From the NCBI GenBank assembly GCA_045631645.1, contig JAZQVC010000012.1, positions 1 to 63,395 of the forward strand: a stretch of 63,395 nucleotides of DNA, given 5' to 3'. The stretch comes from SIG459 sp045631645 (GTDB lineage Bacteria > Bacillota > Clostridia > Oscillospirales > Oscillospiraceae). The notes beneath the pieces were generated by a model. It was not told where the DNA came from, ran no database searches, and saw only the letters and a list, made by a program, of their open reading frames with translations. Made by a program: the position numbers and the translations under genes. Positions 6,873 to 15,554 of the stretch are shown one piece after another (position 1 is the first letter of the stretch; each line of letters opens with the position of its first letter).

Positions 6873-8419
6873 CACAGCATCTCCTCCAGTTCAGCAAGGC
6901 CTGCGGTAATCTGTATTTCCAGTTCGCGCAGGTCAGCAAGAATCTCGGTGGTAGAGGGGTATTCCACAGCCACATACTCGGTCTTCTTATACTTGTTGAT
7001 GGAAAGGTCATAGCCGTTTTCGGCGATCTCGTCCTTGGGGACGAAGAAGGATTTTGCGGTGCGGGGATTTTCGTGCTCGTTGTACACCTCATCCACCGCT
7101 GCGCGGTCCCCCTTCCCCTCAAGGGGAAGGCTTTGGAAGGAACGGAATCTTGCAATGATATCGGGGATGTCGTTATCCTTGATTTCGGTTCGTTTATCGT
7201 CAAGAGAGAAGCCGTCGGCGGTCATATCATAGAACCAGACCTTGTCCGTGCCGCCGTGGCCTGTTTTGGTGAATATCAAAATTGCGGTGGAGACGCCTGC
7301 ATAGGGCTTGAACACGCCGCTGGGCATGGAGATTACGGCCTCAAGGCGGTTGCCCTCCACCAGTTCCTTGCGGATTGCTTTATGTGCGGTGGAAGAGCCG
7401 AAGAGAACGCCGTCGGGAACGATGCAGGCGCAGCGCCCGCCGGTTTTCAGCATGCGAAGGAACAGAGCGAGGAACAGCAGTTCTGTCTTCTTGGTTTTGC
7501 AAACCTTCAGCAAATCGGCGGACACGGTGTCGGCGTCCAGACTGCCCTTAAAGGGGGGATTGGCAAGGATGAGGTCAAACTTCTCCTTGTCCGGATTCTG
7601 GTCGGAGAGACTGTCGCGATATTCAATAAAGGGGCTGTCCACCCCGTGGGTCATCATATTCATCGCGCCGATACGGAGCATGGTGCGGTCCATATCATAG
7701 CCGAAGAACATATGGTTCAGGAAATGGTCTTTCTTGCGCCTGTCGAAAAAGATTTCCTTCTTGTGGTTTTCCATCAGATATTCTTCCGATGCCACAAGGA
7801 AACCGGCAGTGCCGCAAGCGGGGTCGCAGATGGTGAAATCGGGCTTGGGCTGCATAAGCTCCACCATCATCTTGATGATATGGCGGGGGGTGCGGAACTG
7901 GCCAATCAAGCCGGATGAGCTGATTTTGGAAAGTTGATATTCGTAAACATCGCCGCGAATATCGCTGTCTTTCACTTTTTCCATTTCTGCATAAATCATA
8001 TCCAGAGAGGTAACGACTTTATCAAGCAGCAACGGGGTGGGAATTTTAAAAATAGCATCGTTCATGTACTTCGAGTAAGCGCTGTCTTTGCCGCCGCCAA
8101 GATTTTTGATGAAAGGGAATACCCATTCCTGCATAATGGCATACATTCTGCCTGCGTCAAAATCGTGGAAGACAGACCATTTCAGCTGCTGACCGTCAAT
8201 TTCGCGGTCGCCTATCTGCACCTTGCCTGCAAAGCGGCTCTGATAAGGCAGACCCAGCATGGCGCTTTCCTTGGCGCGGAGGTTATCGGTGGTGTCCAGA
8301 TCATGAATGAACATAAGGTAAGTGATCTGCTCAATCACATCCAGCGGATTCACCAAGCCGCCTGCGGCAAAAATATCCCACAAGCCGTCAATTCTGTTTT
8401 TTAGTTCACCTGTAATCAT
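6872..8419 (-). CDS. hsdM: Type I restriction enzyme methylase subunit (HsdM)
   Basis: 515 residues. N6-adenine DNA methyltransferase; two copies with HsdS form the modification enzyme. It has the HsdM N-terminal helical domain (~1-140), SAM motif I DPACGTAGF (~199-207) and catalytic NPPF (~287-290). Residues ~428-447 (LPLEGKGDRAAVDE) come from a palindromic repeat read in frame, between IPDIIARFRSFQ and the HsdM segment ending KSFFVPKDEI. Its ATG starts one base after the fic stop, so the two are one transcription unit. Confidence 0.95.
   Translation of the reverse strand: MITGELKNRIDGLWDIFAAGGLVNPLDVIEQITYLMFIHDLDTTDNLRAKESAMLGLPYQSRFAGKVQIGDREIDGQQLKWSVFHDFDAGRMYAIMQEWVFPFIKNLGGGKDSAYSKYMNDAIFKIPTPLLLDKVVTSLDMIYAEMEKVKDSDIRGDVYEYQLSKISSSGLIGQFRTPRHIIKMMVELMQPKPDFTICDPACGTAGFLVASEEYLMENHKKEIFFDRRKKDHFLNHMFFGYDMDRTMLRIGAMNMMTHGVDSPFIEYRDSLSDQNPDKEKFDLILANPPFKGSLDADTVSADLLKVCKTKKTELLFLALFLRMLKTGGRCACIVPDGVLFGSSTAHKAIRKELVEGNRLEAVISMPSGVFKPYAGVSTAILIFTKTGHGGTDKVWFYDMTADGFSLDDKRTEIKDNDIPDIIARFRSFQSLPLEGKGDRAAVDEVYNEHENPRTAKSFFVPKDEIAENGYDLSINKYKKTEYVAVEYPSTTEILADLRELEIQITAGLAELEEML
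7088..7138. repeat. MITE-like palindromic repeat read in frame inside hsdM
   Basis: The stem ccttcccct/aggggaagg at 7111-7130 is flanked by ccgctgcgcgg (a second dyad) and ctcatc. This resembles GC-rich small dispersed repeats of clostridia (recalled). It adds about 15-20 residues to the HsdM C-terminal region without a frameshift. Confidence 0.5.
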
Positions 8420-8420
8420 A

Positions 8421-9467
8421 TCAATCTATCTCCCTGTTCCAAGTGTAAGAAGTGTAGCGGCCGCCGCCGATCTTGATGATTTCGCCGCTCTTGACGAGAT
8501 CATTCAGCGCGCGCTGGACGGTGGTCTGGCTCACATCGGGGCATTGCTGCATAATTTCTGTTTTTGTGATTTTGCCAAGATGTCCTTTGACTATTTCACG
8601 AACGCGGTCGGGCTTGCTGGAATTTTCGCCGACTATTTTCACGCGGTTGGAAAATTTGCGGTAAGCTGCCAAAATAACCCCAAGCTGATAGGTGACAAAG
8701 GGGATATAATTATTCTCCTCCTTGTGCCAATCCACAGAACTCTCCTGCAAGCTGTCATAGTATGCACTCTTGCTTCGCTCAATCAGCTTTTCAACGCTGA
8801 TAAATCTGCCGACATGGTAGCCCGTGCGATAAAGCAGGAGCAATGTCAGCAATCGGCTCATTCTTCCGTTGCCGTCGTTAAAGGGGTGGATGCAGAGGAA
8901 GTCCAGAATGAATACGGGGATCATCAGCAGAGGGTCATACTGAGCATTGTTACAAAGGTCATTGTAGGCTTGGCAGAGCCGTTCCATAGCTTCGGGAGTT
9001 TCCCAGGCGGATACTGTTATAAAACGGATGCGCTTATTGCCTTGTGCGTCTTCCTCGGTGATTTGGTTATCGGAAAGCTTATAGCTGCCTCCAATGCCCA
9101 TGCCGCTGAATTTATAAAGATCGCGGTGAAGCTGCAAAATCATGCTCGGTTTAACGGGGATATACTCGTAGCTCTCATGGATGGTGGCAAGCACATCGCG
9201 GTAACCGGCAATTTCCTTCTCGCTGCGGTTGCGAGGTGTGGTTTTGTCCTTTACGATTTTCTGCAAACGCTCATCGGATGTATAAATACCCTCTATTCGG
9301 TTGGATGCCTCGGTGCTCTGAATTCGGGCAATCTCGGTCAGGTGGGTGAGCTCGTCCTCCTGAACCTTCGCGTGTTCGCCCTTATGCTCGTGTATTTGAG
9401 CAAGCAGCTGCACAATTTCGGGAGTAAGCAGAGAGTTATATATTTTTTCATAGTTATAACTGCGCAT
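8421..9467 (-). CDS. Fic family protein with C-terminal winged helix
   Basis: 348 residues from ATG 9467 (MRSYNYEKIY), with SD AAGAGGTGA. Fic enzymes transfer AMP or related groups to protein hydroxyls. The active-site motif HPFNDGNGRMSR is complete (~194-205), and the inhibitory-helix motif SNRIEG (~55-60, consensus S/TxxxEG/N) lies N-terminal, as in class II Fic proteins. The C-terminus (~290-345, TKTEIMQQC...SQTTVQRALNDLVKSGEI) looks like a winged helix-turn-helix. It is the first gene of the hsd operon. The DNA-binding domain makes it a candidate regulator of the palindromic operator upstream; that is inference. Confidence 0.92.
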   Translation of the reverse strand: MRSYNYEKIYNSLLTPEIVQLLAQIHEHKGEHAKVQEDELTHLTEIARIQSTEASNRIEGIYTSDERLQKIVKDKTTPRNRSEKEIAGYRDVLATIHESYEYIPVKPSMILQLHRDLYKFSGMGIGGSYKLSDNQITEEDAQGNKRIRFITVSAWETPEAMERLCQAYNDLCNNAQYDPLLMIPVFILDFLCIHPFNDGNGRMSRLLTLLLLYRTGYHVGRFISVEKLIERSKSAYYDSLQESSVDWHKEENNYIPFVTYQLGVILAAYRKFSNRVKIVGENSSKPDRVREIVKGHLGKITKTEIMQQCPDVSQTTVQRALNDLVKSGEIIKIGGGRYTSYTWNREID

Positions 9468-9497
9468 AAATTCACCTCTTATAGAAAGTGTCACCTT

Positions 9498-9526
9498 ATT
9501 ATACTTTTAATATAGTCAAATATCAA
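9498..9526 (-). promoter_or_regulatory. Sigma-A promoter of the fic-hsd operon
   Basis: Minus strand: -35 TTGATA (9521-9526), 17-base spacer, -10 TATAAT (9498-9503). The -10 box is 31 bases from the fic start codon. Confidence 0.8.
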
Positions 9527-9566
9527 GTTAATTTAGTCATTTTCCGAAAAATGACTAAATTAACTT
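9525..9566. promoter_or_regulatory. Long palindromic operator candidate upstream of fic
   Basis: Perfect 19-bp arms (aagttaatttagtcatttt at 9525-9543, and its complement ending at 9566) are separated by about four bases. One end overlaps the -35 box. No T-tract follows on the minus strand, so a binding site is more likely than a terminator. A related half-site (atagtca) occurs again within the spacer. Confidence 0.6.
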
Positions 9567-9584
9567 ATCTTGAGGACAAAATAA

Positions 9585-9611
9585 AACTTGCCGCCGAAAA
9601 GGCGGCAAGTT
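9585..9611 (-). terminator. Terminator of spoVAC
   Basis: An 11-bp perfect stem (aacttgccgcc) and a 5-base loop, followed on the minus strand by TTATTTTG. It separates spoVAC from the defence operon. Confidence 0.85.
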
Positions 9612-9625
9612 GGAACATTTATCCA

Positions 9626-10069
9626 TTATAACAATGTCGCTATCCAATAAATAAGCCCATACACAACACTCGCGCTCACTCCGTACACAATCACCGGACC
9701 TGCTATTGTGAACATCTTCGCACCTACGCCAAGGATGAAGCCCTCGGTCTTGAACTCAAGAGCGGGGGAGGCCACGGCGTTGGCAAAGCCGGTGATGGGA
9801 ACAAGCGTGCCCGCACCGCCATATTTGGCGAGATTATCATAAAAGCCAAGTCCCGTGCAAAATGCGCCGAGAAACACCATTGAGATTGTTGCGGCAGTGG
9901 CGGCATCGTCTTTTGTAAGACCCAAGGCGCTCCAACCGTCGTTTATAAGCTGACCGATGCAACAGATAATTCCGCCGAAGAGAAAGGCCATAAGGCAATC
10001 TCTGACAATGGGTGAGGGCGGCATCTTGTCGGAAACATATTTTGCGTATTCGCTTTTGGACATTTTCAT
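9626..10069 (-). CDS. spoVAC: Stage V sporulation protein AC
   Basis: 147 residues, matching SpoVAC in length and sequence. SpoVA proteins form the inner spore-membrane channel for Ca-dipicolinate uptake during sporulation and release in germination. Four or five hydrophobic segments are present, with the family signatures GGIICCIGQ, GFYDNLAKYGGAGTLVPITGFANAVASPALEFKTEG and LGVGAKMFTIAGPVIVYGV (partial quotes of conserved blocks). spoVAD and spoVAE are not beside it. The start ATG 10069 uses GGGGGAT, which sits in the 3' arm of a hairpin. Confidence 0.93.
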   Translation of the reverse strand: MKMSKSEYAKYVSDKMPPSPIVRDCLMAFLFGGIICCIGQLINDGWSALGLTKDDAATAATISMVFLGAFCTGLGFYDNLAKYGGAGTLVPITGFANAVASPALEFKTEGFILGVGAKMFTIAGPVIVYGVSASVVYGLIYWIATLL

Positions 10070-10076
10070 AAAAATT

Positions 10077-10110
10077 ATCCCCCTTTTAGCCTATTATGGC
10101 AAAGGGGGAT
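10077..10110. terminator. Hairpin between the 137-aa gene and spoVAC, containing the spoVAC SD
   Basis: A 10-bp stem (atcccccttt with aaagggggat) encloses a small gcc/ggc inner stem. On the minus strand it follows the stop of the upstream gene and runs into AATTTTT, so it can terminate. Its 3' arm contains the spoVAC ribosome binding site. Confidence 0.6.
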
Positions 10111-10114
10111 TTTT

Positions 10115-10528
10115 TTATTCTGCATTTTCTATGCTCAGATTGTCAATTCCGTTGCGCTCGAACTCATCCATATAGTCATCCATGCGCGAAGCCAACTCAC
10201 GAAGGTCATCCTGACTTAGGTTTTCCTCCAGCATATCTCGACGCGCAAGCTCTTCCGCAAGAATGTCGAAGAAAACTGCGTCCTCATAGTCGGCGATGGC
10301 TTCGTGAATTCCGCCCTCTTCATAGGCCTTGGAGGGGAAATAGTGCCCCATATAGCTTTCACTCAGAACGCGGAAACCGTTTTTTGCGCAGATGGCGAAG
10401 AACTTTTCCTGCAAAAGGTCATAATCCTCAAAGCGGTCCTCGCCGCGAGTGGAGTTTAATATCCAGTTTCCGATGTAAACAAGGTCAAGAAGCCTGCGAA
10501 ACTCTTTGTCGCTAAGTTCAATATTCAT
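10115..10528 (-). CDS. Small acidic hypothetical protein
   Basis: 137 residues, soluble and strongly acidic (EDAVFFDILAEELARR, ASRMDDYMDEFE), with no recognised domain, signal or TM segment. It begins IELSDKEFRRLLDLVYIGNWILNSTR and has an all-helical appearance. ATG 10528 is preceded by a G-rich SD (GGGGG). It is upstream of, and co-oriented with, spoVAC, separated by a hairpin. Function unknown. Confidence 0.75.
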   Translation of the reverse strand: MNIELSDKEFRRLLDLVYIGNWILNSTRGEDRFEDYDLLQEKFFAICAKNGFRVLSESYMGHYFPSKAYEEGGIHEAIADYEDAVFFDILAEELARRDMLEENLSQDDLRELASRMDDYMDEFERNGIDNLSIENAE

Positions 10529-10607
10529 TGGGCGACGCCCCCTTCCCCTATGAGCTCATATAATATTATATCTAATTCGCGGCAAGAATTCCACATATAA
10601 ATTATGC

Positions 10608-10636
10608 TTGTAATTAGTATGGAAATGGAATACAAT
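10608..10636 (+). promoter_or_regulatory. Promoter of murI operon
   Basis: TTGTAA (10608-10613), 17-base spacer, TACAAT (10631-10636), about 40 bases before the murI start. Confidence 0.7.
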
Positions 10637-10674
10637 ATACTGTCGTAATGGAATTAAATTGGAGAAGTATGCCA

Positions 10675-11475
10675 ATGGATAAAAGAGCAATTGGCGTGTT
10701 CGATTCAGGACTTGGCGGACTTACTGCCGCAAAGGTTCTGGAGGAGACAATGCCCTGTGAAAATATAATATACCTCGGCGATACCGCCAATATGCCCTAT
10801 GGTCCGAGAACAAGGGAAGACATCACCCGTCTTGCTATGCAAAACGCAGAGTTTTTGATGGCAAAGGATGTGAAGGCCATACTGGTTGCCTGCGGAACGG
10901 TTTCCAGTAATGCGCTGGACAAGCTGCGTGAAAGCTTTGATGTGCCCTTTTTCGGAGTTATCGATTCTGCTGCCATAGCGGCTGCGGAAGCCACGGAAAC
11001 AGGAAGGATCGCGGTTATCGCAACCGAGGCCAGCATTCGCAGCGGAGCTTACCGCCGCGCCCTTGAAGCTCAGGAAAAGAACCTGAAAATTTTTGAAACC
11101 GCCTGCCCCAGCTTTGTTCCCCTTGTGGAAAGCGGACATTTCGCCGCAAATGACTCCGCTGTAAGGGCTGCCGTTGAGGCGGAGCTCAGCGCCTTGAAGC
11201 GCTTTGGCGCGGATACGCTGATATTGGGCTGCACACATTTCCCCCTGCTTGGAAATGCCATTGCCGAATATCTTGGTGAGGATGTGCATCTCATTTCCTG
11301 CGGCGGAGAGGCTGCTCTTGCCCTGAGGGAATATCTCCACAGGGAGGAAAAGCTCAATGCCGATGAGGGAATGGGCTCGCGCCAATGGTTCACCAGTGGT
11401 GACGCTGCTACCTTCAGCGCCGGAGCGGGAACCTTCCTTGGCCACAGCGTTGAAGCCGAGAAGGCAGATTTTTGA
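10675..11475 (+). CDS. murI: Glutamate racemase
   Basis: 266 residues from ATG 10675 (MDKRAIGVFDSG). Interconverts L- and D-glutamate in the cytoplasm for peptidoglycan. Signatures are GVFDSGLGGLT, YLGDTANMPYGPR, the first catalytic Cys in ACGTVSSN (a variant of the usual ACNT) and the second in LGCTHFPLL. Start choice: an ATG at 10669 lies only four bases after GGAG, while 10675 has normal spacing. The next gene shows the same double ATGCCAATGG arrangement. First gene of the murI-DUF1934-argS group. Confidence 0.95.
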   Translation: MDKRAIGVFDSGLGGLTAAKVLEETMPCENIIYLGDTANMPYGPRTREDITRLAMQNAEFLMAKDVKAILVACGTVSSNALDKLRESFDVPFFGVIDSAAIAAAEATETGRIAVIATEASIRSGAYRRALEAQEKNLKIFETACPSFVPLVESGHFAANDSAVRAAVEAELSALKRFGADTLILGCTHFPLLGNAIAEYLGEDVHLISCGGEAALALREYLHREEKLNADEGMGSRQWFTSGDAATFSAGAGTFLGHSVEAEKADF

Positions 11476-11485
11476 GGAAATGCCA

Positions 11486-11926
11486 ATGGAAAAAGAAGTT
11501 CTTATAAGCATAAAAAGCAGCCAGAGCACCGGTGGGGAGGAAGCTGAGCCCACCGAACTCATCACCTTGGGAAACTACGCTTGCCGCGGTGGACTTAAAA
11601 AGTTTTCCTATATGGAAAGCGCCATAACGGGTCTCGAGGGCACGAAGACGGAGTTTCTTATTCGCAGCGATGAGGTGGTTATGAACCGCACGGGTGCAAT
11701 CACCGGACGCATGGTTTTCAACCTTGGGAAAAAGCACAGCTTTCTTTACGGCACTCCATACGGCACTCTCGCTATGGGAATAAACACAAATTCAATAGAT
11801 GTGCGTCTTGACGAAAAGGGAGGAAGCCTTGAACTTGCCTATGATCTTGATTTTGAGAACGCACTTCTCAGCCGAAACCGAATAAGCATTACTATTAAAG
11901 AAAAAACCGAGAAGGAGAACATATAA
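11486..11926 (+). CDS. DUF1934 (YwiB-like) protein
   Basis: 146 residues starting MEKEVLISIKSSQ. DUF1934 proteins are calycin-like beta barrels of unknown function; Bacillus subtilis ywiB also sits beside argS. Family features are present: FSYMESAITGLEGTKTEF, MNRTGAITGRMVFNLGKKHSFLYGTPYG and a C-terminal strand LELAYDLDFENAL. The stop TAA directly precedes the argS ATG. GAGG is two bases from the first ATG (11480) and eight from the second (11486), so the second is used. Confidence 0.9.
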   Translation: MEKEVLISIKSSQSTGGEEAEPTELITLGNYACRGGLKKFSYMESAITGLEGTKTEFLIRSDEVVMNRTGAITGRMVFNLGKKHSFLYGTPYGTLAMGINTNSIDVRLDEKGGSLELAYDLDFENALLSRNRISITIKEKTEKENI

Positions 11927-13669
11927 ATGAACCTTATTGAAAATGCAAAACTGCAGATACACGCTCTTATTGCAGCTGCCTATGATGCAGCAGCCGCAGC
12001 AGGCGCGCTGAGCGAAGGCGCAGAGCTCAAGGGCATTGTTGAAATTCCCAAGGACACCGCAAACGGCGACTATGCCGCAAACCATGCCATGGCAGCTGCC
12101 AAGGCTCTCAGAAGCGCCCCTCGCAAAATCGCAGAGGCTCTTGTTGCTCACATGGATCTCTCCGAGAGCTATTTTGAAAGCGTTGAGATTGCAGGCCCCG
12201 GTTTTATGAATTTCCGTCTGGGAAGAAAATGGTTCGGCGATGTTCTTTGCAACATTGAGGAAGAGGGCGCAGATTACGGTAAGACCGATGCTCTCAAGGG
12301 TCAGAAGATAATGGTGGAATTCGTCTCCGCCAACCCCACCGGCCCCATGCATATGGGCAATGCCCGCGGCGGCGTTCTTGGCGATGCTCTCGCCGAGGTT
12401 CTCCACTGCGCAGGTGCCGAAGTGAGCCGTGAGTTCTATGTCAACGATGCAGGTAACCAGATCGAAAAGTTCGCCACCAGCATCGATGCACGCTACCGTC
12501 AGCTTATCCTTGGCGAGGACGCAGTGGAGTTCCCCGAGGACGGCTACCACGGCGATGATATCAAGGCTCTGGCAAAGGGCTTTTATGAGGCTAATGGCGA
12601 AAGCTTCATGGATAAGAGCATTGAAGAGCGCCACGCAGCCATGGCCGCATTCGGTCTGGAGCGCAATCTGCCCAAAATGAAGGCAGACCTCGCCCGCTAT
12701 AAGATTAACTATGACCAGTGGTTCTATGAGTCCGATCTTCATAATAGCGGCTATGTTGCCGAGTCCGTTGAGGAACTGAGCAAGGCCGGATACACCTATG
12801 AAAAGGACGGCGCTCTCTGGCTCAACACCTCCAAGATCCTTGGCGATAAGCTCCTTGCCGCAGGCAAAAAGCCCGAGGCAATCGAAAAGCTTGGCCTCAA
12901 GGACGATGTTCTCCGCCGCGCCAACGGTTTCTACACCTATTTTGCCGCTGACATAGCCTACCATCGCAACAAGCTTGCTGTCCGCGGCTTCGATAAGGTT
13001 ATCAATATCTGGGGCGCCGACCACCACGGTCATGTTGCCCGTCTCAAGGGCGCTATGGACGCTCTGGGTCTGGACGGCGAGAGAAGACTTGATGTTGTTC
13101 TCATGCAGCTCGTCCGCCTTATGCGCGACGGCGAAGTTGTCCGCATGAGCAAGCGCACCGGTAAGGCAATCTCCCTCAGCGACCTGCTGGACGAGGTTCC
13201 CGTTGATGCCGCCCGCTATTTCTTCAACTCCAAGCCCGACAGCCAGATAGACTTCGACCTGGGTCTTGCTCTCCGTCAGGACAGCGAAAACCCCGTATAC
13301 TATGTTCAGTATGCCCATGCCCGTATCTGCTCCCTCATTGCAGGTATGGCAGCTGAGGGTCTTGAAGTGCCCAAGGCAGAGAATGTGGATATGAGCCTTC
13401 TCAGCGATGTCCACGAGGTAGAGCTTATCAAGCAGCTTTCTGCCCTCCCCGAGGAGATTAGAATTGCTGCACGCGACTATAACCCCAGCCGTATCAACAA
13501 CTATGTCAACGAGCTGGCCGCCCGTTTCCACCGCTTCTACGGCGCATGCCGCATCAAGGGCGTTGAGGAAGAGACCGCTAAGGCAAGACTTATGCTGGCA
13601 TGCTGCGTAAAGCAGACCATTGCAAATTCTCTCGCCATCATTGGCGTTTCTGCCCCTGAAAAGATGTAA
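11927..13669 (+). CDS. argS: Arginyl-tRNA synthetase
   Basis: 580 residues. Class I aminoacyl-tRNA synthetase that charges tRNA-Arg. It has the N-terminal Arg-specific domain (~1-110), the HIGH-equivalent HMGNARGG after SANPTGP (~133-147), WGADHHGHV (~363-371), the KMSKS-equivalent MSKRTGK (~405) and a C-terminal DALR anticodon-binding domain. It starts immediately after the DUF1934 stop, indicating coupling. Confidence 0.97.
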   Translation: MNLIENAKLQIHALIAAAYDAAAAAGALSEGAELKGIVEIPKDTANGDYAANHAMAAAKALRSAPRKIAEALVAHMDLSESYFESVEIAGPGFMNFRLGRKWFGDVLCNIEEEGADYGKTDALKGQKIMVEFVSANPTGPMHMGNARGGVLGDALAEVLHCAGAEVSREFYVNDAGNQIEKFATSIDARYRQLILGEDAVEFPEDGYHGDDIKALAKGFYEANGESFMDKSIEERHAAMAAFGLERNLPKMKADLARYKINYDQWFYESDLHNSGYVAESVEELSKAGYTYEKDGALWLNTSKILGDKLLAAGKKPEAIEKLGLKDDVLRRANGFYTYFAADIAYHRNKLAVRGFDKVINIWGADHHGHVARLKGAMDALGLDGERRLDVVLMQLVRLMRDGEVVRMSKRTGKAISLSDLLDEVPVDAARYFFNSKPDSQIDFDLGLALRQDSENPVYYVQYAHARICSLIAGMAAEGLEVPKAENVDMSLLSDVHEVELIKQLSALPEEIRIAARDYNPSRINNYVNELAARFHRFYGACRIKGVEEETAKARLMLACCVKQTIANSLAIIGVSAPEKM

Positions 13670-13711
13670 TTCAGGCAAATTTTGATAATCCGATAAAGAG
13701 ATGATTTATTA

Positions 13712-14641
13712 ATGACAGTTTTTGAACTTGCTCTGAAGCTGATGATTTTCATCGCCGTAGGCTATGTTGCACGCAAGCTGAAGGTGATGGTTGACGGCTT
13801 CGACAAGATGCTCACCAAGTTTGTCATGGCAGTGCCTCTGCCCTGCATGATAATAAATTCCTTCAACATAGAGTTTGATATTGAAAAGCTCATAAGCACT
13901 CCTGTGATTTTGCTGATGAGCGTGGGAAGTCTGGCCTTCGTTTTCATCGCGGTCCGTTTCCTTACTCCCAAGATGAAGAATTTCGACATGTGGCGCACTG
14001 TGCGTTTTTCCCTCATGTTCACAAACTTCACCTTTATGGGGCTGCCCATAGTCTCCGAGCTTTACGGCCCCGAAGCCGTTTTCAACTATGTAATCTTTAC
14101 CCTGCCTGTGCGTATTATCTTCTATGGCGGTGCGCCCCTTATGTTGGGTAACGGTGAAAAGCTCAATGTTAAGGAAACTTTGAAGAAGTTTATATGCGAG
14201 CCCGTTGTGGCTGTGTTTATAGGCTTCATTCTCTATGCCACACAGATTCAGCTGCCTCAGGTTGTAACGGGAGTTATTCAGGGTCTGGGCAATATGGCCT
14301 CTCCTCTGGGTCTTATCCTCTGCGGCAGTATCATTGCCGATGCAAACTGGAAGGGCATCACCAAGTATCCCTGCGTATTTCTTGTAGTTGTTGCAAGACT
14401 TTTTGTGGTTCCCGCCGCAGTGCTTGGCATTTTCCTGCTTCTCGGAATAGACAAGCAGACCATACAAAGCGTAATTTTCTACTATGCAATGCCCGTTGCA
14501 TCCTTCCTGCCCTCCTTCCTCCTCCGCTATAATCCCGAGGCTGTGGAAGCGAGAGTTGCGGGCGGCTATATGGTGGTGCTTTCCACCCTTGCCTGTGTTG
14601 CAACAATCCCCATATGGACCTTGCTTCTTGAACTTATCTGA
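13712..14641 (+). CDS. AEC (auxin efflux carrier) family transporter
   Basis: 309 residues with about ten TM helices in two five-helix halves, typical of AEC permeases. These are secondary exporters of organic acids or amino-acid derivatives; the substrate cannot be read here. Recognisable parts are ALKLMIFIAVGYVARK, KFVMAVPLPCMIIN, SLMFTNFTFMGLPIVSELYG, GSIIADANWKG and the late FYYAMPVASFLPSF. It is co-oriented 42 bases after argS and 35 before the next gene, so probably in the same transcript. Confidence 0.88.
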   Translation: MTVFELALKLMIFIAVGYVARKLKVMVDGFDKMLTKFVMAVPLPCMIINSFNIEFDIEKLISTPVILLMSVGSLAFVFIAVRFLTPKMKNFDMWRTVRFSLMFTNFTFMGLPIVSELYGPEAVFNYVIFTLPVRIIFYGGAPLMLGNGEKLNVKETLKKFICEPVVAVFIGFILYATQIQLPQVVTGVIQGLGNMASPLGLILCGSIIADANWKGITKYPCVFLVVVARLFVVPAAVLGIFLLLGIDKQTIQSVIFYYAMPVASFLPSFLLRYNPEAVEARVAGGYMVVLSTLACVATIPIWTLLLELI

Positions 14642-14676
14642 TAAAAGGATTAATCTGCCGAAAGGGGAAGAACACC

Positions 14677-15528
14677 ATGTTTGAAAAAAGACCTGTTATT
14701 ATGGACGGCGCCACCGGTACGGAACTTCAGCGTCTGGGTATGCCCGCCGGAAGCTGCACTGAAAAATGGGTTCTTGAAAATCCCGACAAGATGATTTTGC
14801 TCCAGCGCGCCTATGTTTCCGCAGGCAGCAGACTTATCTATGCCCCAACCTTTGGTGCAAACAGCATCAATCTTGCAAAGCACGGCATTAAGGATGATTT
14901 GAACATAATGTGCCGCGACCTTGTTGCCATAAGCCGCGAAGCCGCCAACGGTCTTGCTATGGTTATCGGCGATATAAGCTCCACCGGCGAGCTTGTTGAG
15001 CCTTATGGCGATATGGAGGAGGACGAGCTTTTCTCTGTTTTCGTCCGTCAGGCGGAGGCCATCGAAAGAGCGGGGGTTGACCTTTTCGGCATAGAGACTC
15101 AGATGTATCTGGATGAAGCGAAACTGGCTGTCAAGGCCGTCAGGAAAGTCAGCTCCAAGCCCATCATCGTCAGCTTCTCCTGCGGTCCCACCGGTAAGAC
15201 CCTCTGGGGCGAGGATCTTTGCGATGTATGCGATGAACTTCAGCAGCTTGGCATTACCGCCTTCGGCGTGAACTGCTGCGGTGACCTTGATCTGCTCTGC
15301 TCCATTCTGGAAAGACTTCACGAGAGAACTCAGCTGCCTCTCATAGCAAAGCCCAACGCGGGCGTGCCTGTGGTTAAGGATGGACGCAGCGTTTATGATT
15401 TTCCCACGGAGAAAATGGCGGAATACGCCATTAAGTTCCATGAGCGGGGCGCTCGCCTCATAGGCGGCTGCTGCGGCACTACGCCTCTTCACATTGAAGC
15501 CATCAGCCGCGCCCTGAGAGAAGTCTGA
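14677..15528 (+). CDS. Homocysteine S-methyltransferase family protein
   Basis: 283 residues forming a TIM barrel related to the MetH N-terminal module and BHMT. The zinc site is present: Cys in GVNCCGD and the Cys pair in GGCCGTTP. DGATGTELQRLG is the N-terminal signature. It probably transfers a methyl group to homocysteine or a similar thiol. It lacks the folate, B12 and reactivation domains of full MetH, so the donor is unknown. SD AAAGGGG precedes ATG 14677, and a strong terminator follows. Confidence 0.88.
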   Translation: MFEKRPVIMDGATGTELQRLGMPAGSCTEKWVLENPDKMILLQRAYVSAGSRLIYAPTFGANSINLAKHGIKDDLNIMCRDLVAISREAANGLAMVIGDISSTGELVEPYGDMEEDELFSVFVRQAEAIERAGVDLFGIETQMYLDEAKLAVKAVRKVSSKPIIVSFSCGPTGKTLWGEDLCDVCDELQQLGITAFGVNCCGDLDLLCSILERLHERTQLPLIAKPNAGVPVVKDGRSVYDFPTEKMAEYAIKFHERGARLIGGCCGTTPLHIEAISRALREV

Positions 15529-15554
15529 GATATGTCCTATAAACGATAAAAATC

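Noticed and set aside
9525..9566. Terminator reading of the long palindrome before fic
   Set aside because: No T-run follows on either strand; the spoVAC terminator is a separate hairpin and the palindrome overlaps the -35 box.
1..9566. Whole defence operon as part of a prophage
   Set aside because: No phage structural, replication or integration genes are present.
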